Of a stretch of 64,000 bases of DNA, positions 13,166-24,637 are shown one piece after another. Position numbers and translations under genes: made by a program. The stretch is from Floccularia luteovirens. Its lineage: Eukaryota; Basidiomycota; Agaricomycetes; Agaricales; Squamanitaceae. The first letter of the stretch is position 1. Each line of letters begins with the position of its first letter. The stretch lies in assembly GCA_009739215.1 (NCBI GenBank), contig VSJF01000007.1, forward strand, positions 124,001-188,000. Reading direction: 5' to 3'. The notes below the pieces were generated by a model, which was given only the letters and a program-made list of their open reading frames with translations, searched no databases and had not been told where the DNA came from.

Positions 13166-14217
13166 TTAATCTTCTAAGAGCGCTTTGATAGGACTTATTT
13201 CAAAAGTCTCCCAAAAGTCCCGGGAGTCCAAAGCCCTGCCCAATAATTCGACATTGCGTGGCAGGGCACGTACATTTTGTTCTGCCATTAGCTCACGAAC
13301 CCATCTTGGTTGTGGTCCTCGCTCTTTTTCATCGGGTGATGTTTCCAAAGAATTTCTTTGGTTGTCAACTTTCGAAGACTCATCGGTTTGGTGGCTACCC
13401 CCATTTGGGGAACCCCATGCCGAAGCAAGATCCCACCAGTCATATACACGACCGTCGGCCAGAATCCACCGCTGTCCTTCTGCTTTGAAGAAGTGCGCGT
13501 GAATTGCTAAAATAGCCCGAGCAACGTCAAGCCCGTGAATTAAATGTATGCTACCCTAAACATTCTTTTTCAATCAGGTGTGTTGTATAAAGAACTTTCA
13601 AAATACCTTATTTCTCAAAGCTTCTTTGGTAGGAGCAACTCTGGTGACCCAATTATGCGGTGTACGACTCTCCCCCCATAATCCAGCGAGGTTCAGTACT
13701 GTTGTTGGAGCATGAGAACTTAGACTGAGCAGCTCATCCTCCGCTATACTTCGTGGACTTGGCGTGAATGGAGAATGACGATCGTACCATGTATGTACAA
13801 TGGATTTGACTGGTTTATCCTTTTTACCTTTGCGATCATTCCCCTTCAGATACCAGACTAGGTCGGGGACAGTATTAAGATGGGAAATGCACTTACACCC
13901 CAGATACCTGAAGAGCCAAGCTGGATAAATGCTGTCCGTCCTGTTTGTAACTCTCCTGATCGGCTGTCCTGGTATAACCGCACCAACCGTTGAGACCCCC
14001 CACTGTTTTCTATAGGAAAGGTAATGACGATAGTTCTAGCATCGGGTAGATGCCTGAATGGTTCAACATCTTCACTATCAGGATCGAATTGGAACTTGAT
14101 AGTCGAGGGGCGCCCCGAACGACTTGTTGCTGCGTATGATACGCCACGCTGGGAGCAGAGAGGGATTAAAAATGTTGACGTCCAGCCAGCACCCAATATC
14201 AAGATTTGAACACCCAT
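13166..14217 (-). CDS. NAD(P)-binding Rossmann-fold protein
   Basis: Predicted 319-residue protein with exons (on -) 14217-13899, 13857-13607 and 13555-13166; the sum is in frame. The N-terminus MGVQILILGAGWTSTFLIPL is a beta-strand followed by a glycine-rich nucleotide-binding loop. Later segments such as VITFPIENSGG, HTWYDRHSPF, VLNLAGLWG and IHLIHGLDVARAILAIH match the short-chain/epimerase-like proteins annotated in fungi as NAD(P)-binding domain proteins (YeeZ-like). The substrate is unknown. Its start is about 130 nt from the protease relic on the opposite strand, so they may share a divergent promoter. The first intron is short (about 41 nt) and its donor (GTGTAAG) is ambiguous by two bases. 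Confidence 0.78.
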
Positions 14218-14349
14218 AACCTGACTTTGGCAATGAAGTACAAAAGTGCTTGAGAGTCTTCACGAGCTCACATACAAAATAAAGCTTCTGTCGTAGTTGT
14301 GGTTAGTAAATAGACAAGTGGTAACAGCAAGTGGAGTATTACGTAACAT

Positions 14350-15931
14350 GACATCTGTTGAACATCAACGTCGTCGCGAACATATTACTGAGACTCTACA
14401 GCTTATGATTCGTGCAGTTTCCACCAACGAAACGAACGCTACACCTACCGCAATCCGCAATAAACATCGCAAGGTTTGCCTCTCCATCAAACGTGCAAAT
14501 ACGAGAAATAATGTTCATCCTCTCATTGTAAGTGCTATTCAGAATGTAGTTTGTTCCTCTGTTGACAATATTCTAATATAGCCTATGACAGCACCTGCAA
14601 AAGCATATAAATTGCAATCAACGCCGTCTCGCACAAATAAATAGGGACACTCCCGTTGGCCTCCTTGATCTACCTTTAGAGATAGAGTTATCCTCAATTC
14701 TACTTGTAACCCTGGGCTCACGCCGCCGACAGACCAAACAGTTTTTGGTACCTAGCAACCCTTCATATTGGCAATCCTCCTCGTAACATCTCCATGCTCG
14801 TTGATTCTGGATCGGCCGACCTTTAGGTAGGTGCTGACGGTTGTCAGTTAGAAGGAGGTGAAAGTTGCCTGGTAAATCATCACAAGAAGGGTTCGTCTTG
14901 TCTCTGACTGGGCTCAACTTAGGGTCAACTTCTTGGGGGCAACGAATCGAACACATTTGAGCATTTGGATAACAGTACTTTTAGCATTCAGTACGTTTCC
15001 GGCTTTGTAAGAGGCGAAATAGTAAAAGATACTATACGCGTTAACAACATCGTACTGAAAAATGTCGTCTACGTTGTAGCACACACAGAAAATGCAGATT
15101 TCAGTGATGGGACACATTTTGATGGTATTATGGGTCTGGCACCACCCGTGCGTTGCCAAAATCCTTCTATTTACAATAATTTAACGCTGAACTTGTAATT
15201 TAGATATCTTCGGAACAAGGCAACCCAACCCTACTGGAAACTCTTTTTCGGAAAGGTTTGATACCTAGTCCAATCGTTGCCTACAGAATTTCTCGCATTT
15301 CTGATGGATTTACCGATGGGGAAATAACATTCGGGTGAGAAAGACAAGTGCTACATTTGAACATAACGTAGATATCTTGATAGAAGTCGTTTTGACCAAA
15401 TAATGCAGTTGAACTACAAAATATTAGCCGAAGCGGTTTATGGGAAGCACCTCTGGCAAGTATGTCTATGGGCACTGTTGTAATCACCATGGATGGACAT
15501 TTAGCAATGCTCGATACAGGTAAGTACATTGCTCGATTACCATTTAGGAACTTATATTACGCACCAGGCACTACGTATATGTTTGCACCACCTTTATATG
15601 CTGCTGCCATTCATAACCTAATTCAGGGGGGAAGGTTAGATGGACAGGGTGGATTCCAACTCCCTTGTTCCTCAATGACTCATGTGTCACTAAATTTTGG
15701 CGGCATGTCGTTCGATATTGATCCTAAAGATGTAATTCTCGAACCGACAGACGATTCTGGTGTCATGTGTGTTTCAGGAATTTCTTCAAGTTGTGATCCT
15801 GAGACTTGGATCGTGAGTGGCGATTTTAACTATCGACATTAAATTTGTGTTAACCTAATTTTCTTGTTTAGCTAGGAGACTTGTTCCTGAAGAACGTATA
15901 CTTTGCCACAGAGGCCAGACAAATGTTCTGA
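14350..15931 (+). pseudogene. pepsin-like aspartic protease, decayed in its 5' half
   Basis: A1-family peptidase relic. The first active-site segment reads NISMLVDSGSADL, but the following conserved Trp codon is TAG (TGG to TAG), and another in-frame TAG lies in the propeptide region near 14642. The second half looks well kept: FDGIMGLA, the LWEAPLASMSMGTVVI strand, a second active site LDTG that joins to TTYMFAPPLYAAAIH through a 48-nt intron (15520-15567), and the C-terminal WILGDLFLKNVYFATEA motif joined by the intron 15813-15871. Other likely introns: 14873-14924, 15148-15204 and 15345-15406. The start is uncertain; ATG 14350 leads into a basic propeptide-like segment without a clear signal peptide. 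The partial integrity suggests recent inactivation or a sequence error at the stops. Confidence 0.75.
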
Positions 15932-16077
15932 TTGTTGCTAAGCCTGTCCAGAAATGACAATTCTTTTTGGTACATGGAACCAATAACTACAGGCATTGTT
16001 TAAGAAGTTTTAACTACAGATTGCATACATGAGCAGCCCTTTATTTATTACAAAAGTCTTTTTTATCTGCATCCGAA

Positions 16078-16749
16078 TCAAGACAACTTTACTCCGTCAA
16101 GGATTTTGGCAAACCTATCGGGTTGAGCAGGTTTTGGTGCATACTCAGAAATATCCTTCACCAACTCGACGAGTTCAGGATCAAAATGAACTCTCGCAAA
16201 CTCCATAGCAAGATCAATTCCGGAAGTTACTCCTGCAGCACTCCATACTTTTCCATCGATGATCCATCGACGATCTCCGACCCACTTAACCTCCTTTCGC
16301 AAGTGACCAGAGCCAGCCATCATCTTCATACTCCACTTGTTACTGCACACATTTAGACCATCGAGAAGTCCCGTCGCGGAAACAGCCAAAGAGCTGGTGC
16401 AGACAAGCAGCAGTATTTTGACCTCTTCGAACTTCTTCCGCAAAAATTCCTCACAGCCATCTTTGGGTAATGAACTAGGATCTGCTCCTGGAATAAGGAG
16501 ATAGTCCAGAGGCGGGCAGGTGTCGTATGTGCAGGTAGGCGTCAGCGGAGGTCCGCTGGATACTGTCACGGGATCGAGGGTTGAGGAGATGTAGTGGAAG
16601 TTGATAATCGGTGCTTTGGCAACAAACTCGGTTGCGCCGATTAATTTCATGAAGCTCTGGGTATGACTATTTAACAAATCTATGGGACCGGCTGCGTCAA
16701 GTAATTGGTGCAATGGCAAAAGGAGGACTCCGAAGCTAATAGTAGTCAT
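16078..16749 (-). CDS. DJ-1/PfpI family protein (class I glutamine amidotransferase-like)
   Basis: Intronless 223-residue protein. The flavodoxin-like fold of the DJ-1/PfpI superfamily is indicated by the start ISFGVLLLPLHQLLDAAGPID, by PPLDYLLIPGAD, by the nucleophile elbow ILLLVCTSSLAVSATGLLDG (Cys at about residue 117) and by the following WIIDGKVWSAAGVTSGIDLA block. Members hydrate isonitriles or glyoxals or act as chaperones; the precise reaction is not readable. No signal peptide, so probably cytosolic. It stands between the protease relic (convergent) and the chitin deacetylase (same strand). No damage seen. Confidence 0.88.
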   Translation of the reverse strand: MTTISFGVLLLPLHQLLDAAGPIDLLNSHTQSFMKLIGATEFVAKAPIINFHYISSTLDPVTVSSGPPLTPTCTYDTCPPLDYLLIPGADPSSLPKDGCEEFLRKKFEEVKILLLVCTSSLAVSATGLLDGLNVCSNKWSMKMMAGSGHLRKEVKWVGDRRWIIDGKVWSAAGVTSGIDLAMEFARVHFDPELVELVKDISEYAPKPAQPDRFAKILDGVKLS

Positions 16750-17611
16750 GATGAATGGATAAGTTGGGAGTTACGACCGTAGAACGATAGTTATGAAACA
16801 AAATATTGAACCCCTACTTATACAAATCGTCACCCCCGCAGTCGACTTGAAACAGTTCGTGTGAACGACAAGATCGGATGTGAGTAGATAATGTTAAACC
16901 TGCCGTGCGATATTTGAGGGATTGCTAATCCAACCAATATAATCACAATACAAGAATTTGAATATAACGTGGAGACGTAGCTTCTGTGCTTGAAAAGCTG
17001 CTGCGTGTATTTAAAAAGTGAGTTCAGCTTAACATGACAGAAACATACTGTGTAATATAACAAGGAATGAGGGTGCCCCCAAAAAACTAACTTTCCATTT
17101 TTAGATCACATCTTCACGAAGTTGGTCCCCTTTGTCCTTTTCATCCCTCGAAAGCTGCGTAAGGGACCTTCTGCCCTAAGTCCGTCATCTATGGATCACA
17201 ATCAATCAGATGGATAACAGCTTCAAAGTCGAATTATAACGAGCACACTCAAAAAACAACCACCTTACAATTCTGCACGTTGATACATTAATCAGGAGTA
17301 AACGAAATCGTAAACGTAAAACAAACTGATAATGGTCCAGCGACTAGATAGATACTATTGTACCTAATTGGATATACTAATTGAAATCAATGTACCTGGG
17401 AAACAGAACTAGATAAACCACAGGCCAAAAAGTCATATCAAGAATAGTCCAAAGGGATTTAGATTTGCTTTAGGGATAACCAAAAAGCACATTATGTTCC
17501 ACAAAATAATATCCAGGGAAAAGTAAATGAGAGTGTCCAGTGCGGTGATTATGCATTCCTAAGTATCTGTCTTAACAGTGCCAAGTATCCTATAGCAAGT
17601 AGTATGTTTAG
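16750..17611. other. intergenic, no gene seen
   Basis: About 0.86 kb of AT-rich DNA holding the promoter of the DJ-1-like gene and the 3' end of the chitin deacetylase gene. No coding signal beyond chance. Confidence 0.6.
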
Positions 17612-18918
17612 TCACTGAATTCCAATAGTAGAATCTGAACGTACATCTTTGGGGCTCGGATCAGTAGTCCATTGGTATGGAGGAAGCCCAACGCATTCCG
17701 CCACAGTGACGAGGTTGTAGCCAGCATTCTGCAACTTTGAGATGGCATAAGGAAGCACCTGGTGGCTATTTCCGAAGTCATTAGTTCCATGCCAGTGATT
17801 ATATAAGGACATCAAAAAACGCGGACTCACGCAGTGGTTTCTAGAAGCCGAAAGTCAGTAATCACTTCCAAGTGCGTATCTTAATGACTCACCGTAAACC
17901 TCGTGGTTAAGGGCTATCGAGGTGCTAGGGTGTTCGGCGAGGAGCTGGTCATACAATGCTTCGCTTTGTGCAGGGGTGGCACCAAGGGAGTCTTGAGAGC
18001 TTTTAATTCGGTGTATTAGATTGCCGATTCCTTGACCGGATGTATAAAATACGCACTCAAAATCCCAGAGAACCATCGATTGGTTTCGTACAGCTGATGC
18101 TTGCCTTACAAGATCGTTGTAGCTACCGTAGGCTTCATGATCCCCATTAGTTCAGCTTCTGACTGGCAGGGACAAATTATACTCACGAGGCCGCATGAAT
18201 GCGGGATAGACTCCCGCGATTTTCATCAGTGCCTCTGCCGGTCAAATGATGAGAAATTGATCAATAGCCAAGTTCAAATTATGTTACCTTCCACACGCCA
18301 CATTTCATCGTGAACTGAGCAACGCAAATGTTAGTATTTACGGAGCTTATAGGAATGCTCAGAAGTACTCACTCCTATCCCAAGATAAGGTTGCTAAGTC
18401 CAAGTGAGCCCAGGTATGGGAAGCCAGTTGGTGTCCGTGCTGGTGGGCATAAAGTACACGTTTGGCCTCGTCGTCGTCGTAGATGCACGCGTCTATAATT
18501 CAGTTATGATTAATGCAACCGTATAGTACCATATATCAGAGTCTGGTCTCACAGTTGTTTCCATCTTAACGAAGAAAAAAAGTAAGGAACGAATTAGATG
18601 CACAATAGTTATAGGAGGAAACGTACTGAAGAAGAATGTTCCCTTTACACCAGCAGCAACCAAAGCTTTACTAACATCATAGCTGTTTGCGTAGAGCGAC
18701 GTTAGTGACGTTAGATAACAATGCCTAAGAAGACGTACAGGTAAACCCATGGCCCATCGTCCTAAATACACGCGATAAGTAAACAAACATTATAAGAAAC
18801 ATTTCATACGAACGAATGTCAAGGCAACGTCGTTAGGTTTTGTGCAGGTACTGATTAGACGTGCCAACTGCGCGGAGGCAAGTCCTAGCAAGCTGAAGCA
18901 AAGAAGAGCTCGGAACAT
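17612..18918 (-). CDS. secreted chitin deacetylase (CE4), copy 1
   Basis: Polysaccharide deacetylase expected to remove N-acetyl groups from chitin in the wall. Eleven exons on the minus strand: 18918-18814, 18761-18739, 18682-18627, 18564-18553, 18492-18373, 18314-18288, 18234-18187, 18132-18057, 17999-17893, 17840-17831 and 17765-17612; total 245 residues. The signal peptide is MFRALLCFSLLGLASAQ. CE4 motifs are complete: MT1 LTFDDGPW, MT2 SHTWAHLDL with the two metal-binding His, MT3 RPPYGSYND, then LWDFDSQDS and a C-terminal YNLVTVAECVG. Exons 4 and 10 are only 12 and 10 nt long. The same structure recurs in the copy at 50.3-51.7 kb. No defect seen. Confidence 0.92.
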
Positions 18919-21034
18919 GGCTGAGTAGACCTAGCGATGAAAGCAGTCGTGTTCTGGTAGCTGAGGAGGGAATGGAACGATCCACTGCATTTTTGCGAGA
19001 CATGAACTGGTCGATTTATACTACACGTCCATGCCGGAATGATTGATTGTAATATCGCAATTCACCTCTCTGGATTTCAATGGGCGCCAATACCACATGT
19101 ATATGAGGCGTTACATGCCAATGTCATAATCTTGATTGATTGACCATGTGTTGTTTTTTTGTTGATGGTGATATTCATATGCCCCTTCTGGATGATCTAA
19201 TAATAGATCAAACATATGTATGAATGTAGAGTTTCGCCGAAAAGCCAAACGTAGGGTGTTTATACAAAGCAACACTAAAGCCCTTATGTAAATCAGCTAT
19301 CTGAATAAGGTATCAAATGACAGGCTGCCTTACAGGTCGTGGAGATGAATGCAGGCATCGCGGCTTCTTGCTCAATTGCTATCAGTTGTTGCTCGCTCGT
19401 TGCGTCGGTTCAATTTCAGTCTATAAGCAGTTAGCATCAAACCGGAGACAGTAATGATGCAGATAAGTAGCGATCACATCAATACGATTCTGGGAACCAA
19501 CAAGTTAAACGAATTCAAGAATCCGTCAGTACCTCTATAAATTTATGTTTATCCGAGTGACATGAATAAGTTTGGACCATAAATACTTTGATAACGTATG
19601 ACAGGTTTCTGGCGGTTGCTGAGGTACGGTATGCATGAATAAGATTCGTAATTTTGAATCAATTCTTCCCAAACTATAGCCGAGAATTCCACCAGCAGAG
19701 CGCAATTGTAAATAAGACGGGTTGACATATCATTGAATTAAAATACATACCATATAGTGAAATCCTTCCTGTCAAGGACGAGTTGCACATAGGCTATAAC
19801 CCATGAAAGATAATCGAGTGCCACAACTCCTCCAAGCCGATCTATGCGGAATATTTGATAGAACAGCATGTTTCCACATCGACTCAGATGACTCCCTAGG
19901 AGACCACCATTCGACGTATCTGGTAACAAGGGGTTGAAGGGCAAAAAATGACAGCTTCAATAGGCACGAAAACAATTCATTTCCAGTGGTCACAAGTTCC
20001 GGGACAAGCGCCCCGGGAGCTGAAAGGCAACTTAACGCCGAACCGCGTGGGGGTATGCGTTTCAGCAAATACGAGCTATGATGCAGAAGTCGGTTTTATT
20101 TTCTATGATCACCGTATGTAGCCCGATAATCGATTGAAAAGCTGGACGCATTCCCCCGCGCCTCTTACAAAGACCTTGGAAATGAATGACGCCCCATGTA
20201 TGTCGGATCCAAAACGGCTCAGTGGCCCATGTGGATGCAATCCCATGAACTTTAAATGAAGTTAATGCGTTAGATGATACTTCGAGATCGTTGAACTCGT
20301 GCTCAATGTCCATGGAAAAGATGTTTACAAGGTCTTGAGAAGACTCAAGCGATGTATAACGAACTTCTTAAAAGATGATATATCAGTGACATGATGGGGT
20401 CCTAGCGGTTGTTAAGGCCAAGGCTTACACTCATCATTCGTAAAATCATGAGAAATATAAATGATGGGATGAAAAAAACCACAAGGAAGAAACAAGCAAC
20501 CCCTGGAGATTATTTGGCTTCATCCTCTAAACCAAACAAACACCTAAACTCCAATAACCAAATACGGCCAGAAATACCCTATACCAACATCAAAAATCGG
20601 TCAGAATCACTGAGTCAAATTGACAACCATCTATAGCCGATAAAGTCAGCTGAACACAATTAGATCCAGATTTATTGTGCGCATTACGTGCGATCAGACA
20701 CTCTGATATCTATGTATGGCTGTGTCGGCCATTGATTCATATATGGTAAGCCCCAGGAAATGAACTTGAAATAGCGAGCGAACACCGGAGAAATTTCGCG
20801 GGTCGATGCAGCTATATCACATCTCCTAAGAGCCTTGATGAGTGGTAAGGTGTTTCCTCTAACTTACGAAACCGTCATACCCGAATGAAAGCACTTCTTG
20901 GATTGAGAAGAAGCTTCGCAAAAACACAACATGGATAAATTATTCAATATATGAGTGGAGGTGCATGCCAACAAGATAGAAGAGTATTCGAAATGAATAA
21001 TATACAGACAGAAGTAAGTCCTTTAACTCTCCGG
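18919..21034. other. intergenic, no gene recognised
   Basis: About 2.1 kb between the start of chitin deacetylase 1 and the stop of the Zn2Cys6 gene. The longest frames (98 codons or fewer, near 19.8-20.3 kb on -) carry no recognisable motif. It holds the chitin deacetylase promoter on the left. Confidence 0.5.
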
Positions 21035-24000
21035 TTAGACATCGTTCGGAATATGGTCATGAGGGTGATGTCCCTGGGTGAGTTCGCTAACATTCGTAAG
21101 ATACGTCCCCCATTCATCAAGCCTGTATATCCGATTAGCTTATGTGATTCATTACGCATCGATAAATGCAAACTTACTCAAATCCAGTAGGTGCATTCGA
21201 CCACATCGCGATTGTATCATTGTCCACAAAAGTCTGCTGTGGAGGTACATATCTCATTGTCGATTGCTCATGCGGCTGCTGCTGTTGTATGACACCGGTG
21301 CCGCTCATTGCACTATTGACAACTCCGTTCCGATAAGGCAAAGTGTCATAGGCACCCCCAGACTGGTAACTTAAGCCCATCTGATCGAACATCATCCCGG
21401 ATTGATCGAGGGAGTACCCTTGCGTCATATCACTCGGTGGAAAGCTAGTTTGCATAGTGCTCGTACTTGGCATCGGATCTCCGGCGGTGGATAATGGCGA
21501 CGGGTACCAAGAGCTAACGTCCAATGGTGATTGGCCTCTAGGAGAGAACTTTACTTGACCATGGAGCGGTATCCTTCCTAGCTCGTTACTATAAACTGGT
21601 AAGGTGAATAACTGTTGGTTTTCCTGTTGGTATGAAGTTGAAGGTTCCTGTGACTGCCGGGGATTTTCGGGTTGGAACGGTTGTAATGGAGACGAATACA
21701 TTTGGTCTGGGACGGTAGGTGACGTTCCTGTGACATGTGAATGAGGTTGTGGAATTTGTTGAGGTGCGTGTCCTTTCGAGAGCCCTGACACACGCCTTAA
21801 TCCAGCAATATTCCTTGGTGTATCCAAAGAGATAGAGCCGCTGGGAACTGAATCACAAATAGAAGCTGCCGACATGGGACTTTCGGCATCTCTTTCGCGC
21901 TTGTTTGTTGTTACGGGACTCGAATGAGGCAAAGGCAGCTCTCCAACTGAGGCTAACTCATACAGAATATCCCTAGAGTCAAAATCCCATTTAGCGTATG
22001 ATCCGTGGTATGAGCAGAAAACTTCACCATAAGCGGCCAGCAGAGTGCCATCTCTCCTCACAAACCCTGAGCACTTGCATGCATTTATAGACATCAGCCA
22101 TCTCCTTATTTGGATCAGTGGAAAGCCCGGATCGTTTCCCACCCCATATACTCAATAGAAGTACGATACCTGCTGTAAAAACACACATCTGTCAAAATGA
22201 AAACTGGGTGAGGTGATAGAAGAAGTAGGGACAGTAAAATTTTCACCGACCTGTACTTGAGGTAGTGGCATAGGGTTTCGCTTCCGCTGCATATCAACAA
22301 CATGGCTGCACGACCTTGCGGCGTTTGTACAAATCGCAAGGGAAGGGAAGGATAATGGAGAGGGCTTTTTGGGAGATGGAATAAATGGCCGATGAATTAG
22401 GATCTGTATATGATAGTATGATGCATACAGAAGAACGGATTGATTGAAGAAATTGTCATCCTCGCGATTCGGGTCCCACCGAACTGTGATAAAACGTTCA
22501 ACACTTTGATGTGCATGATGATTGAGAAAACTTACGATGGTCGGGAACAGAATCAACCCATTTATTGAGGGCTGAATCGAGTTCGGCGACGATATGCTGC
22601 TCCCACTGCTGTCCAACGAAGCCCAGCAAAATCTTGGATTTATTGATGGAGTACTGCAAATTGCATTTAGTTAAGGTCGACCAATATGTATCACGCAAAG
22701 GGTGACATACGATGGTCCGCAAAGAGAATGCAAGCACTTGATTGAGCTTGAGGTATAGGATAAATGCAGTGAGTACGGAGGGTTTATTTGGAGGTTGCTT
22801 GAAGCGTTTCTCGGGATCAGGGTGGTCCCAATATTCGTCGTCACATTCGATTGGCATATCGAGATCAAAACTGTCATCATTGAATTGTGATGCCAGACAA
22901 TTGATATAAGATGGGTTAGCTTACTCTTCATCCTGAATTGCACAGGGGCGTCCGAGTGCAGCGCTCACCATCCGATCCATACAAACCATGACCCTGCATA
23001 CAATGTATAAGGAGGTCTTAAAATAAGCCACGTACTGGCTCACCAGAATGCACGTTTCCAGAGCTCATCTTCTGGCGTCATAGGCTGAGTTTGTGCTCTA
23101 CGTCTGTGTGCTCCCACATCTTGGGCCAGACGAATGCCAATACCAACCATTGTCCAACAGGACTGGGGTGCTGAAGACCCTTGCAAAAATTGAACGGATA
23201 ACTTATGATATTATAAAAACGATGAGACATGTGCTAAGTAAATGGGGTATAAAGACACTTACACAATAAAATTGGAGATCATATAACGATGGAGGTGCAA
23301 GGAGGGATTTTTTGACCATCTGTACCTGGTCAAACCACTTCCAGCCACACGAATGATATGATTCTTCACCATCGAGCAGCACCCGAGGGTCATGGGAGAA
23401 ACGAGAACCGACAGCGCATACAAGCAAGAGGGTGGCTCCAAACATGTCATTCTGACGGTGCAAGCCTTCAGCTAGAGATTTCTCGAATGTAGGTCGATGG
23501 AGAAGAGGAAGGTAGAGATTGACATGTTGAAAGTATAAGTCGGTCAAGTCGGTAATTAGATCATCATCAGGAAAGATGTATTCTGGGGGCTCCACAGTTT
23601 GGGATGTACGTTCCCACTGTCGAACATCAGATTCTGTTATATAACACGATTTGTTCGAATAGATACCTACTGGTCTGATTAACCAAAATTCAGGACGTCT
23701 ACCACCAAGACCAGCACGCCTCAGGTCATAATTACTCCCGGTATATTCATTCTTGATATCAATGGCTGTTTGAACGAGCATAGCTCCACTGGACTTGCCA
23801 AAAAATCTGTAAGAAGTATCAACAGCCAACTGACGGCTCAGATTGTCGGCAAGAATGATATGCGCGGTATCCTCGTCATTTGCTTCAGGATCAATATTTG
23901 CTCCCACACTTCGGATCACAGATGTAGCTATGTCTCGAGGGTGTTGCGGTGTTAGATGTCCTACTGAAGGTGCATTGGCAGGTCCGCTCATGAGCGGACT

Positions 24001-24637
24001 CGGATGAACTGGCTGTTCTCTATCGAAAACCCAGCTGTCATTATCGATGATCCCATCTAATTCCTTTAAAAACGATTCATCTGGACAGAGCTAGGTATCA
24101 CAGTAAGACAAAAGATTGACTAAGAAAAACTGAATATACGAACTCTTCGCAGCAATTTATCCAGCTTCTCTAAACGATTCTCGAGGCTTTCTACATAGCT
24201 ATCCATGGTAATTTAGCAGGCCCCCTAATTGTAATACATGTGCACATACCCTTTTGGTGGCCCTCGTTTCTGAACATTGTAACTTAATCAGTTGTGAAGT
24301 AGTTATTCAATAGTAACAACACACCTTTGCAGCTTCGACATAAGTACATTCATAGTTATATGAGACACAGTTTGAACAACGGTTTCCAGGCATTTGAACG
24401 CCATCGCCTAGGTAGCAATGGTGAGTGGATACAGACGTAGAAGACGATGAACGTACACTTTACTAGATGGCATGATTTGTATCAAGGATATCATGTACGA
24501 TAGAGTTGATAATAGCAGGACATACTTTTCTTTCTTCTGCAAATATCGCACGCCCTCTGTATCCTCCTTTTCTTGAGACCCTGCAAGACACCATTAGGCT
24601 GGTCTTGGTCGTTGAGATCTTCCTCATTCGAAGACAT
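21035..24637 (-). CDS. Zn(II)2Cys6 fungal transcription activator
   Basis: Nuclear transcription factor. The start ATG 24637 leads to a short acidic segment and then the zinc cluster C-x2-C-x6-C-x9-C-x2-C-x6-C (CDICRRKK, IKC, DGVQMPGNRC, SNCVSYNYEC), followed by KRGPPKGYVESLENRLEKLD, a linker plus dimerisation coil. 5' exons: 24637-24526, 24462-24457 (6 nt), 24407-24325, 24269-24250, 24198-24144, 24090-23671 and 23616-23263. Further exons near 23.1, 22.8, 22.6 and 22.4 kb encode the fungal_trans middle homology region (LYFQHVNLYLPLLHRPTFE; FWVLVCMDRMVSAALGRP; VLLYASYYHIQILIHRPF). A 3' exon of about 0.97 kb is Ser/Pro/Gln-rich. The donor inside the apparent stop at 21174-21176 joins a final exon ending ...DEWGTYLTNV...NDV at 21035. 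The target pathway is unknown; proximity to the cellulase gene is only suggestive. Confidence 0.87.

Noticed and set aside
21174..21176. TAA as the stop of the Zn2Cys6 gene
   Set aside because: It overlaps a GTAAGT donor; splicing to an acceptor about 50 nt downstream yields a conserved-looking tail (DEWGTYLTNV) and a later stop at 21035.
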